This document shows positions 33,303 through 44,450 of a DNA stretch of 64,000 nucleotides, piece by piece. The stretch lies in NCBI GenBank assembly GCA_933228675.1, contig OW121741.1, forward strand, positions 40,639,952-40,703,951, in the 5' to 3' direction. The notes under the pieces are model-generated. The model was not told the DNA's origin, ran no database searches, and was given only the letters and a program-made list of their open reading frames with translations. The first letter of the stretch is position 1. Each line of letters begins with the position of its first letter. Both the position numbers and the translations under genes were made by a program. The DNA is from Stomorhina lunata (taxonomy: Eukaryota; Arthropoda; Insecta; Diptera; Rhiniidae).

Positions 33303-33830
33303 GGTGTCCCAAAATTAAATTTGAAATAAAACATAGATATTAAAAAAAAAAAAAATCGTGAAACTATATTATATCGTAAAGTAGACAGAATGAGGTTATG
33401 TATGGAATAAGATATCGTGCAGATAGCCACGGCTTTGCTGGCATACACACGATCTTTTAATGAAATTTTCAATGACCTTTTTGTCTAAATGCTGCGGTAT
33501 TTCATTAATGCAGCGTCCAATTTCTTTAAGGCTTGAGTCGTAGTCGGCTTTTTCTCGTAAGCCATCGACTTCAAAAAACCCCAAAGAAAAAAATCTTCAC
33601 TCGAAGATTTTCCTCACTCCAAATGCGACAATTCTGCCCATTGACGAAGCCATCAAGATGGAAATGGGCCTCTTCACTGAAGATGATTTTATCGGCAAAA
33701 TCGGCATTTTCATTTTGTCTCTCCAATACCCAATTAACGAACTGGTCGCATCGGTCATCTGCACGATATCTTGTTCCATACATAACCTCATTCTGTCTAC
33801 TTTACGATACAATAAAGTACATAAACGCAA
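33303..33830 (-). pseudogene. Internally deleted mariner derivative with inverted 3' UTR
   Basis: Minus strand 33,783-33,600 encodes FVNWVLERQNENADFADKII and FSEEAHFHLDGFVNGQNCRI, the first catalytic block of a DD41D-like mariner (Asp read as Glu in FSEEAHF). It jumps at about 33,590 to the C-terminal end (KEIGRCINEIPQHLDKKVIE and SRGYLHDILFHT), so the middle with the other two catalytic residues is deleted. About 58 bp around GTAGACAGAATGAGGTTATG at 33,365-33,424 recurs inverted at 33,757-33,815. The outer end at about 33,303 starts AAGGGTGTCCCAAAATTAA after TATA. Confidence 0.75.
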
Positions 33831-34335
33831 TTTTTTTTTTGTATTTTTGTGTTTCTTTAAGTTTTTTGTATGAAAGCTATGGTCAAATGTTGATCGATTG
33901 TAACAAAATTTTGCACACTGGTTAGCACTGACATAAGCCTTCCTTGTGATAAATTAGTGGTCACAGCTGTTACAGTTTATCATATATTCGCATTAAAGTG
34001 TATTTTAGGTGAAATTTAGGCTGTTTCCGTTAGTTTTTTGTATGGGAGCTATGGTTAAATGTGCACCGATTTCGATGAAACTTTATATGCTGTCTAATAC
34101 TTATGTAAAACTTATATAAACCAAATTTTATCGTCATAGCTGTTATAATTTGTCATTTATTACCAAATAAGCGATTAGCCTAGACGAGGTTATACGGGAG
34201 CTATGGTCAAATGTGAACCGATTTTGCCCAATTTTAATACCAAAATTGTCCAAGAAATGAAGAATATTTTCCAAATTTCAGTAACCTATATCCTTTCGTT
34301 AAGGTTTTATTGTGCCGACAACAGATAGACAGACT
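33830..34335 (-). repeat. Family A fragment
   Basis: Minus-strand fragment from TATTTTTGTGTTTCTTTAAG through GGGAGCTATGGTTAAATGTG, GATTAGCCTAGACGAGG to GTGCCGACAACAGA. Both ends are missing. Confidence 0.8.
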
Positions 34336-34984
34336 TTCGTTAATATTAGCATCGCTGTTGTTAACAACATCTGGAAGCCGAGTCCTTATGGAAGTAATAA
34401 AGGCATTTCGATATCTTTCTGATTCCAATTTTCCAACATCAATTTTCCGATCGGCTTTGCCGTTTCAGACCTCAGAGCCGCTACTTTTAATCGAATTTTA
34501 AGTATAACTAAATTTTGGTCGCTATTTATATCTGCTCCGCACCTCAAGTAAAGATCATCGCCACTTAAAATTGATCAAAATATGACTAATTTGGTTCTCA
34601 GTAACGCCATTCGGCGATATCCATGTTATGAGAAAAAATAGTGCCACCTACAACATGTTTACTTTCATAGCATAGTTCGATTAATCTTTCTCCGTTTTCG
34701 TTTCTTACTCTGATACCGTGCTGGCCAATGTTATGTTTCAAACCGGTGTTGTTTGAACCTACCTGGCGCCAAATTCACCTAATACCATTGTAATATCACA
34801 GTTGTATAGGTTGTGGTTCATCCAACCGCTTAGTAAAATCGTAAAATTCATCTTTATCGTTTTTAGACTGAATTTCAGTTGGAGCATAGACAATAATAAT
34901 TATCAAATTACGCGCTTTTGTCTTAAGTTTGACTGAAATTAGCATCTCACTGATAGGATATCATGCTATCATCTGCTATTCTTT
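34336..34984 (-). pseudogene. LINE-A endonuclease, C-terminal half
   Basis: Minus-strand pieces in several frames. They include LLSMLQLKFS-like and VYAPTEIQSKNDKDEFY-like segments (about 34,890-34,840), ITMVLGEFGA (GDFNA block, about 34,800-34,770), ENGERLIELCYESK and VVGGTIF (about 34,700-34,650), and WISPNGVTENQISHILI (about 34,620-34,570). Order and content match a LINE apurinic-like endonuclease. The N-terminal half lies at 43,693-43,945, beyond the family A insertion. Confidence 0.65.
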
Positions 34985-37828
34985 TTATACCCACCATCAA
35001 AAAGAATGGGGGTATATTGAGATTGTCATTCCGTTTGTTATTTCCTTAATATTGGCTCAAAAACCAAAACCGATATATATTCTGAATCCTTATGAAATTC
35101 TAAGACAATTGAGCGATGTCCGTCTGTCTGTTGAAATCACGATAACGAATAAACGAAAGGAGCTAGCTCACTGAAACTTATTAAAAATATTCTTCATCTC
35201 TGAGAAAATTTTGGTATTGAAATTGGGTAAAATCGGTTCACATTTGACCATAGCTCCCGTATAACCTCGCCTAGGCTAATCGCTTATTTGTTAACAAATG
35301 ACAAATTATAGCAGCTATGATGATAATATTTGGTATATAGAAGTTCTACATTAGCTCTAGGCAGCGTATAAAATTTCATCAAAATCGGTTCACATTTAGC
35401 CATAGCTCCCATACAAAAAACTTACGGAAACAGCCTAAATTTCACCTAAAGTACACTTAAATGCCAATAAATCTAAAAGTATACCAAATATAACCACTAA
35501 ATATGGCACAAGAAAGTCTTATGTCAATGCCAGCCAGTATGCAAAATTTTATCGCAATCGGTCACCATTCGACCTAGCTCCCATATAAAAAACTTACGAA
35601 AACACAAAAATTCAAAAAGAAAAGGGGATTTATGTCCGTCTGTCCGTCAAATAAAATCATGATAGCTTCTTAACTACAAAAGCTAGTAAGACTAAATTTG
35701 GCACAAGAAAGTCTTATGTCAATATCAGCCAGTGTGCAAAATTTTGTCACAATCGGTCACCATTTCACCATAGCTTCCATATAGAAAACTTATGGAAACA
35801 CAAAAATACATAAAGAAAAGGTTGTTTATGTCGTCTGTCCGTCAGATAGCGCCTTAACGAAAAGAGCTAGAGGGACAAAATTTTACAAAAGTATTTTGGA
35901 TATTTTGAGAAAGATGTGTGTTGAAAATGGACAAAATCGGTTCAAATTTAGTTAGAGCTCCCATATAACCCCGCCCCGGAAAACACATTAATGCTGATAA
36001 ATTGAATACAATTGTAATAGCTATGACGACTATATTTAAAATAGGGAAGTTTTATGCAATTTTTGATCAGTTTATCAAATTTTATAGGAATCAGTCCATA
36101 TTTGACTTTAGCTTTCATATAAAAAACACTCACGGAAACCAAAAATTTTAGCAAACTCCAGTTAAAAGCTATTAAATTAGAAACTATGATAGCTATGGCC
36201 ACTAAATTTTGCAAGAATAAGCTCTATATATATATTTTACCAGTGTATAAAATTTTGTTACAATCGGTCAACATTTGGCTATAATTCTTATATATATAAC
36301 ATCCCCTTTTTATACCCACCATCAAAAAGAATGGGGGGTATATTGAGATTGTCATTCCGTTTGTAATTTCCTTAATATTGGCTCAAAAATCAAAAACGAT
36401 ATATATTCTGAATCCTTATGAAATTCTTAGACGATTGAGATATGTCCGTCTGTCTGTCCGTCTGTCTGTCTGTCTGTTGAAATCACGATAACGTCTAAAC
36501 GAAAAGAGCTAGCTAACTGAAACTTAGCCAAAACATTCTTCATCTATGAGAAAATTTTGGTATTGAAATTGGGCAAAATCGGTTAGCATTTGACCATAGC
36601 ACCCGTATAACCTCGTCTAGACTAATCGCTTATTTGCTATTAAATGACAAATTATAACAGTTACGATGACAAAATTTAGTATCTAGAAGTTTTACATAAG
36701 CATTAGGTAGCATATAAAATTTCATCGAAATCGGTTCACATTTAGCCATAGCTCCCATACAAAAAACTTACGAAAACAGCTTAAATTTCACCTAAAATAC
36801 ACTTAAATGCCAATAAATCTAAAAGTATAACAGATATAACCACTGAATTTTGCATAAGAAAGTCGTATATCAATGCCAGCCAGTGTGCAAAATTTTGTCG
36901 CAATCGGTCACCATTTGACCTAGCTCCCAAATAAAAAACTTACGAAAACACAAAAATTCAAAAAGAAAAGGGGATTTATGTCCGTCTGTCCGTCAGATAA
37001 AATCGTGATAGCTCCTTAACTACAAGAACTAGTAAGACTAAATTTAGCACAAGGAAGTCTTATGTCAGTGCCAGCCAGTGTGCAATATTTGCCACAATCG
37101 GTCACCATTTGACTATAGCTCCCATATAAAAAACTTATGGAAACACAAAAATACATAAAGAAAAGGTTGTTTATGTCCGTCTGTCCGTCAGATAAAAGCA
37201 CGATAGCGCCTTAACGAAAAGAGCTAGAGGGACAAAATTATACAAAAGTATTTTGGATATCTTGAAAAAGATGTGTGTTGCAAATGGACAAAATCGGTTC
37301 AAATTTAGTTAGAGCTCCCAAATAACCCCGCCCCGGGAAACACATTAATCCTGATAAATTGAATACAATTGTAATAGTTATGACGATTAAATTTAAACTA
37401 GGGAAGTTTTATGCAATTTCATCACATTTTATAGGAATCAGTCCATATTTGACTTTAGCTTTTATGTGAAAAATCAATGTTCAGCCCAGACTTTATATAT
37501 GATGAATGCATTAGGAACTCATAAAGAAATATATGGAACTGCCGTATTACTATTAACGTGTCTAGCCTAACTACCCAGTAAAACTTTTCATTACCAAATA
37601 ATGAGTTAAACAGTTAAACTATTGAACACGAACTACTTACTCATTCGCTGTTTAAGTCATTACATTAACATGGGGATGTCATTGGAGGCAAGTACTTACC
37701 AATTGCAGAAAAGTAATGACTTGGGTAAGCAATTTGAAAGCAACAACAACAACAGCAACAACTTTTTTGTTGTTGTTTTATTAAAAACATATATTTTTAA
37801 ACCAAATACAAAATTTTTTTTATGATTC

Positions 37829-37893
37829 CATGGGGGCTCGAACCCAGACCCTCCGACTGCTAGGCAGAGACTCTTCCACTGAGCTACTTCATA
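37829..37893 (-). pseudogene. tRNA-like sequence in the CCCAG element
   Basis: On the minus strand, TAGCTCAGTGGAAGAGTC (A box and D arm) is followed by CTGCCTAGCAG and then GGGTTCGAGCCC (B box and T arm). The acceptor and anticodon stems do not pair well, so it is probably a tRNA pseudogene or SINE-like head rather than a working tRNA. Confidence 0.65.
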
Positions 37894-38114
37894 TGTTGAA
37901 AACTTAGCAGCTTATAATTAATATAAACAATTTTTATTTTTAGATCCAAAATCATGTGAAAATAACTTTGTTTTTCCCTGCTTTTTTTTTGCTTTGTTGT
38001 AATTTTTGGAAAAATATTTTTATACGATTTTTTGTAATTATGTTAAAACTTTTTTAAAATTATTTTAAAACTTAAACAATTTAAATCTTCTTTTTTGTAT
38101 ATGTTTTTACATAA

Positions 38115-38312
38115 GATTGACTCTTACTTACTTAAATGTTACAATCTGTTAAGGTCAAAGTCCGAGCATATTTTAGAATTCCATGGATTTCGATCTTGTG
38201 CGAATATTCTCCAATTTTATAGGCCAAGCTTTGAAAAATGTTCCTCTACTTGGTCTTTCTATCAAAGTTTCGGACATCCTCCTCTAATATTAGGTAGTGG
38301 GACATTTCAATT
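38115..38312 (-). repeat. LINE-B 3'-end fragment inside the CCCAG element
   Basis: TTACTTACTTAAATGTTACA, AGGTCAAAGTCCGAGCATAT and CTACTTGGTCTTTCTATCAA match the 3' end of LINE-B at 5,160-5,320. The (TAAG)n tail is kept, then the sequence jumps to the segment starting GGGTTACTAGCCCG. Confidence 0.85.
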
Positions 38313-38716
38313 CTAATTTTATCCTCTTCATTGTATTTTTTGTTTTCAAGAGAGGGTTACTAGCCCGTAATCTTAACCCATTTTTATCGATCTTATGGGA
38401 CAACTCTCGGAACATGTTAACTCACAATATTAATGGGTGTTAAACTAGCTCCCCGGGTGATACCATGAGGAGGTGTGTGTCCACAGTTGAGATGAAGGAT
38501 GACCCAGATAAGTTGGGCTTACCAAGTTAAGACCAATTAGAATCGTGTTGGGTATTCAACATCCCCTACATAATCAAAATTGACTCATGATGGTATTTTT
38601 TCATTAACGTGAGTTAGTTTAACAAATTTTTTTTACAGAAGATAATATTTAAGTTCTTAAAATTCAAAAATTATTTAAAAAGACTCTTTTAATAAAAAAA
38701 AACTAAAAAAAATTGT

Positions 38717-38748
38717 TGCCCTTGGTGGGATTTGAACCGGGGCCATTC
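38717..38748 (-). other. Second B-box-like (T-arm) sequence
   Basis: Minus strand reads GGCCCCGGTTCAAATCCCAC, an exact GGTTCAAATCC B box followed by AAGGGCAAC. No convincing A box or cloverleaf upstream. The inverted counterpart is at 48,311-48,342. Confidence 0.5.
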
Positions 38749-39637
38749 AGTTTAAATTACCATCTTAATTACAAATAAGTACTTCTGTAATAACTTATTA
38801 TTTATTCGGAGGGTATGTCGTAGTCATTACAAGGTAACCAGTTATCAGAGTACTTGCCATTACCAAAGTTTTGCTGGGTACATATTAATCACAACGAAAA
38901 GTATTTAACAACTTATGAGTGTAAAGCTATACCCGGTTATGAGACCGAATTTTGATCAAAGTAAATACTGGGGAAACCACTAAAATATTTTTAAATGTTG
39001 AACTATAAAGCTACGGCAACCGAATTTAGTCCAAAGGTTTTACCAACAATACCAATTAGCTTAGCGATTTTTTCAGTTTTGGTCCAGATTTTGAATTAGC
39101 TGCACCCTTGTAGATATATGAGATATGTTTCTAAACTTAACACAACTTGATGGTGGGTATATAAGATTCGGCACAGCCGAATATAACACTCTTACTTGTT
39201 ATATCTACAATCAAAAAGATTTGGAGGTACATTCATTATATTAAGATTGCACCTACGAAATTAGATAGGCATCAATCAATGTTCAGCCCATACTTTATAT
39301 ATAATAAATGCATTAGGAACTCCTAACGAAATATATGGACCTGCTGTATTACTATTAACGTGTTTAGCCTAACTACATATTAAGCACAACGAAAAGTATT
39401 TAACAACTTATTAATGCAAAACTATACCCGGTTATGAGACCGAATTTTGACCAAAGTAAATACTGGGGAAACCACTAAAATATTTTTAAATGTTGAACTA
39501 TAAAGCAACGGCAACCGAATTTAGTCCAAAGGTTTTACCAACAATACCAATTAGCTTAGCGATTTTTTCAGCTTTGGTTCAGATTTTGAATTAGCTGCAC
39601 CCTGTTTCTGAATTTAACACAACTTGATGGTGGGTAC

Positions 39638-42600
39638 ACTCAACCAAAAAATGGCAGTAATATTAACAAAAAAATTTCGTAGACCCTTAACGAAAAAAAT
39701 TGTCGAATCAATAGATTTTTTTTCCAATCCAATAAAAAATTATTCTGAACAACAATTTTTTTTCAAATCCACAGAAATTATTTTAGTTAAAATTTAACAA
39801 AAATAATTTTGTTCCATTTAATACATTTTCGTTAATTAAATGCCTAAAATTCCTTTAAAACAACGAAATTTTGTTAAAAGGGCAGTAAAAAATCTACACA
39901 TAAAATTATTCAAATAAACCTGCCTGTAGAAGTTTGAATAAATAAATATTTTCGTTTATCTAACGAACATTTATTAAATTTTAATAATCAAGAATACAAT
40001 AGATAACAAAAATTTTTTCAACTAAACAATTTTCTAATATTGAAGTAATTTGTTCAAATTTGTTAAATAAAAAAATAATGTGTATTCAAAAAGATAATTA
40101 TAGAAAATAAAGATTGTTTTAACAAATATATTTTCTTCCATTGATGAAATTTTGTTAATAAAGTAAGAAAACTAACGGATGTAATATTGAAGGAAAAAAT
40201 TGTTATTTTAACTCATAAAATAACAAAAATTGTCAACAAAAAAATATAAAGAAAAAAAGTTTAAAATAATAAGTGCTGTAGACGGTAAAAAATTATAAAA
40301 AACTTATTATAAAAAAATAAAATAAAGAACAAAAAGGATTCAAAGGACAAAGGTGTGTATAAATAAATTAAAATTACTTGATAAGCCGGTTAAACATAAA
40401 AATCTTAGTGAAAATTTCTTATAAAAATAGAAATAGAAATTTTTATACAAAATGTTTAAAAATTTCCTAATTTTATAGGATATTTTTGAACAATTTCCTA
40501 TAAAAATATGAAATTTGTGAAAAAATATGAAATTTGTGAAAAAATTTCTACAAAAAATAGAAAAATTTCCTATAAAAATAGGAAATTTTTGAAAAATTTC
40601 CTATAAAAATAGGAAATTTTTGAAAAATTTCCTATAAAAATAGGAAATTTTTGAAAAATTTCCTATAAAAATAGGAAATTTTTGAAAAATTTCCTATAAA
40701 AATAGGAAATTTTTGAAAAATTTCCTATAAAAATAGGAATTTTTTGAAAAATTTCCTATAAAAATAGGAAATTTTTGAAAAATTTCCTATAAAAATAGGA
40801 AATTTTTGAAAAATTTCCTATGAAAATAGGAAATTTTTGAAAAATTTCCTATAAAAATAGGAAATTTTTGAAAAATTTCCTATAAAAATAGGAAATTTTT
40901 GAAAAATTTCCTATAAAAATAGGAAATTTTTGAAAAATTTCCTATAAAAATAGGAAATTTTTGAAAAATTTCCTATAAAAATAGGAAATTTTTGAAAAAT
41001 TTCCTATAAAAATAGAAAATTTTTGAAAAATTTCCTATAAAAATAGGAAATTTTTGAAAAATTTCCTATAAAAATAGGAAATTTTTGAAAAATTTCCTAT
41101 AAAAATAGGAAATTTTTGAAAAATTTCCTATAAAAATAGGAAATTTTTGAAAAATTTCCTATAAAAATAGGAAATTTTTGAAAAATTTCCTATAAAAATA
41201 GGAAATTTTTGAAAAATTTCCTATAAAAATAGGAAATTTTTGAAAAATTTCCTATAAAAATAGGAAATTTTTGAAAAATTTCCTATAAAAATAGGAAATT
41301 TTTGAAAAATTTCCTATAAAAATAGGAAATTTTTGAAAAATTTCCTATAAAAATAGGAAATTTTTGAAAAATTTCCTATAAAAATAGGAAATTTTTGAAA
41401 AATTTCCTATAAAAATAGGAAATTTTTGAAAAATTTCCTATAAAAATAGGAAATTTTTGAAAAATTTCCTATAAAAATAGGAAATTTTTGAAAAATTTCC
41501 TATAAAAATAGGAAATTTTTGAAAAATTTCCTATAAAAATAGGAAATTTTTGAAAAATTTCCTATAAAAATAGGAAATTTTTGAAAAATTTCCTATAAAA
41601 ATAGGAAATTTTTGAAAAATTTCCTATAAAAATAGGAAATTTTTGAAAAATTTCCTATAAAAATAGGAAATTTTTGAAAAATTTCCTATAAAAATAGGAA
41701 ATTTTTGAAAAATTTCCTATAAAAATAGGAAATTTTTGAAAAATTTCCTATAAAAATAGGAAATTTTTGAAAAATTTCCTATAAAAATAGGAAATTTTTG
41801 AAAAATTTCCTATAAAAATAGGAAATTTTTGAAAAATTTCCTATAAAAATAGGAAATTTTTGAAAAATTTCCTATAAAAATAGGAAATTTTTGAAAAATT
41901 TCCTATAAAAATAGGAAATTTTTGAAAAATTTCCTATAAAAATAGGAAATTTTTGAAAAATTTCCTATAAAAATAGGAAATTTTTGAAAAATTTCCTATA
42001 AAAATAGGAAATTTTTGAAAAATTTCCTATAAAAATAGGAAATTTTTGAAAAATTTCCTATAAAAATAGGAAATTTTTGAAAAATTTCCTATAAAAATAG
42101 GAAATTTTTGAAAAATTTCCTATAAAAATAGGAAATTTTTGAAAAATTTCCTATAAAAATAGGAAATTTTTGAAAAATTTCCTATAAAAATAGGAAATTT
42201 TTGAAAAATTTCCTATAAAAATAGGAAATTTTTGAAAAATTTCCTATAAAAATAGGAAATTTTTGAAAAATTTCCTATAAAAATAGGAAATTTTTGAAAA
42301 ATTTCCTATAAAAAAAGGAAATTTTTGAAAAATTTCCTATAAAAATAGGAAATTTTTGAAAAATTTCCTATAAAAATAGGAAATTTTTGAAAAATTTCCT
42401 ATAAAAATAGGAAATTTTTGAAAAATTTCCTATAAAAATAGGAAATTTTTGAAAAATTTCCTATAAAAATAGGAAATTTTTGAAAAATTTCCTATAAAAA
42501 TAGGAAATTTTTGAAAAATTTCCTTTAAAAATAGGAAATTTTTGAAAAATTTCCTATAAAAATAGGAAATTTTTGAAAAATTTCCTATAAAAATAGGAAA

Positions 42601-43662
42601 TTTTTGAAAAATTTCCTATAAAAATAGGAAATTTTTGAAAAATTTCCTATAAAAATAGGAAATTTTTGAAAAATTTCCTATAAAAATAGGAAAATTTTGA
42701 AAAATTTCCTATAAAAATAGGAAATTTTTGAAAAATTTCCTATAAAAATAGGAAATTTTTGAAAAATTTCCTATAAAAATAGGAAATTTTTCAAAAATAC
42801 CCTATTTTAATAAGACTATAATATTGATTTTATGCTCTTTCAGGTGCTAAGTTCCGTCTATATAAGGGATATAAGAGGACCTACCTACCAGAGAAACGCC
42901 TATGATGACGAGACAGTGCACCAAGTTTCGCGTTTATATTTGTTCCATAATAAATGTTAAAATAAATAAGCATTTCCTTAACAAAAATGTTCATTAATAT
43001 TATATTTATCTTTATATTTCAATTTCCACTATGTAATTATTATTATATATTTTATAAAATAATGTCATTGTAAGATTAATTGTTTCTTTAGTATATAGAA
43101 ATATATATAAATTAACTAATTTTTAATAAAAAAATGTTTGTATTGCAAAAATAGTTAGTTAACTTGAAAAAAAAATTATTTAATATGAATAAATTGTTGG
43201 TAAGATTGACCGTTAATTTGAATAAAAATTATTTAATATAAATAAAAGTCGACAAGAATTTGTAGTTAGTTTGAAGAAAACTTTTTTAATATTACAAAAA
43301 TAATAGTTAATTCTAGGAAAAAATTATGTGAAATGAAAAACAAATTCTTCAATACGAAGAAAAGCCGCATGCACTTTGTGGTTAGTTTAAAGAAAATTCT
43401 TTAATATAAATAAAAATTAACTAAAACATTTGTTTATATTCAACAGTTTTTTTCTTTAGCTCAACAAAATTTTGTAAAAATTATCTAAAAAAAGAACAGA
43501 TATGTTTAGTATAAATAAAGAAAATTTATTAAAAACAACACATTTACTAAATTAAAAAAAATTCATCAAATTAAATAAAATTTCTGTTAGCTGTATAATA
43601 ACCTACTTTTCTTCAATATTATATGCCATTATACAGTATTTACGAAGTTTTTTGGTTGAGTG
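39638..43662. mobile_element. CACTCAACC TIR element with a hairpin satellite
   Basis: A 4,025-bp element with inverted ends CACTCAACCAAAAAA on both sides. TA lies at 39,636-39,637 and 43,663-43,664. The uninterrupted host repeat reads GGTGGGTATATAAGATTC, so exactly TA was duplicated. The arms (39,653-40,430 and 42,830-43,640) are extremely AT-rich with recurring AACAAAATTTTGTT-type words. The centre is the 72-unit 31-bp array. A patch of normal base composition lies at 42,840-42,935. No open reading frame. Superfamily unclear; termini and TA suggest a class II element related to the one at 52,132. Confidence 0.85.
40560..42791. repeat. Satellite array: 72 copies of a 31-bp hairpin unit
   Basis: Each unit is one G followed by a 13-base arm AAAAATTTCCTAT, a four-base AAAA loop, and the complementary arm ATAGGAAATTTTT. 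The first G is at 40,560 and the last unit starts at 42,761. The distance, 2,201 bp, is exactly 71 x 31, so no net indel exists. Only about six single-base variants were noticed (40,740, 40,822, 41,016, 42,315, 42,525, 42,694). Degenerate units precede the array from about 40,430. Confidence 0.95.
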
Positions 43663-43692
43663 TATATAAGATTCGGCACAGCCGTATATAAC

Positions 43693-43945
43693 ACTTGTTG
43701 ATATTACACCCGATAAAAGAAAAACAGTATTTTAGTTCCGTACCTCCCCTTGTTCCATCTTGCTTCTTGCACCGCCAACAAATCAATTTTATAACGCGAC
43801 ATTTCACGACTAAGCTCTTCTAATTTTTCTGATTCGTATAATGTGCGCAAACTTCAAGCTTTCCTTCATGCCTATATTAGGTGTAATAGTCCGATATTTT
43901 TGGATAGAATTGGTTTCATCAGAATGTTGTCGCATAGATAAGGCA
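43693..43945 (-). pseudogene. LINE-A endonuclease, N-terminal part
   Basis: On the minus strand, shifting frames give a segment resembling KLEELSREMSRYKIDLLAVQEARW, the N-terminal endonuclease block with the catalytic Glu (QE.RW), then a GRYGTKI-like segment. It continues at 34,984 across the family A insertion. Confidence 0.6.
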
Positions 43946-44450
43946 CCTCCAAAATCCTTATATCAGCCGCCGTAGCATGGGGATTACTCTAATGATTACC
44001 GTTTGGAATAGTATATTCTGTAATGTTGTTTCTTTCCATCCTTAAAACATCGTAAGGGCTAAGTCGATGGGTGATAAGTCCAGAGACATAAGCCACGTTT
44101 GCATAGCGAGCCGCTCGATCCGAGGCTGACGCCCGCTTTCAGCAGCAACTAACATGTTGAACAGACGTTGCAGTTTCGTACTTTAGCAAGTACAATTATC
44201 TTAAAGCAAATATGTTGGAATGGCTCCAAGATAACTCCCTATAATATTAGCCCCGACCTAGAATCCCACACGGGTCGTTTACCGCATCTTCAACTTGGTT
44301 AGCAGGATGTACCACGAGAAGGTTAGAGTAGGAGTTGGATACAGTTCTTACCTGGTAGCTGGAGACGTCAGGTAACAACTGCATCCGATTAGATCCCAAT
44401 TTGATCTTAGTTCCTTAATATCATGTCCATATCTTATTTTGATCTAAGCT
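43946..44450 (-). other. Possible LINE-A 5' region
   Basis: Directly upstream (minus sense) of the LINE-A endonuclease start. It has a more balanced base composition than its surroundings and faint similarity (TTAGCCCCGACCTAGAATCC, AGGATGTACCACGAG) to the segments at 28,990-29,212 and 38,340-38,580. No frame recognised. Confidence 0.35.

Larger units (their letters stand above)
37574..38878 (+). mobile_element. CCCAG-ended TIR element, left copy
   Basis: About 1,305 bp. The ends are CCCAGTAAAACTTTTCATTA and, reversed, CCCAGCAAAACTTTGGTAAT. TA flanks both sides (37,572-37,573 and 38,879-38,880). The uninterrupted host repeat at 24,238-24,252 reads GCCTAACTACATATT, proving a 2-bp TA duplication. 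The content is composite: a CAA/GTT microsatellite, a tRNA-like segment (minus), a LINE-B 3' end (minus), a LINE-5'-like segment and a second B-box-like sequence. There is no transposase. The copy at 48,179-49,459 is in inverted orientation. Confidence 0.85.
36311..39201 (+). repeat. Family A copy nested in family A, carrying a CCCAG element
   Basis: Full copy that starts at ATACCCACC after ATCCCCTTTTT and ends ACTCTTACTTGTT before ATATCTACAATC. Joining the flanks restores the uninterrupted ATCCCCTTTTTATATCTACA of other copies (24,062-24,081), which fixes its ends to within a base or two. It contains the 1.3-kb CCCAG element at 37,574-38,878. Confidence 0.88.
34985..43692 (+). repeat. Family A copy inserted in LINE-A and itself twice interrupted
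   Basis: Plus-strand copy in three blocks. 34,985-36,310 holds the start (ATACCCACCATCAAAAAGAA). 39,202-39,637 holds the part from ATATCTACAATCAAAAAGAT to TTGATGGTGGGTA. 43,663-43,692 holds the terminal TATAAGATTCGGCACAGCC hairpin end. The first gap is another family A copy, the second the CACTCAACC TIR element. Confidence 0.85.

Noticed and set aside
40560..42791. Regular repeat array that might be read as CRISPR
   Set aside because: There are no spacers: the 31-bp units are contiguous and the context is eukaryotic transposon DNA.
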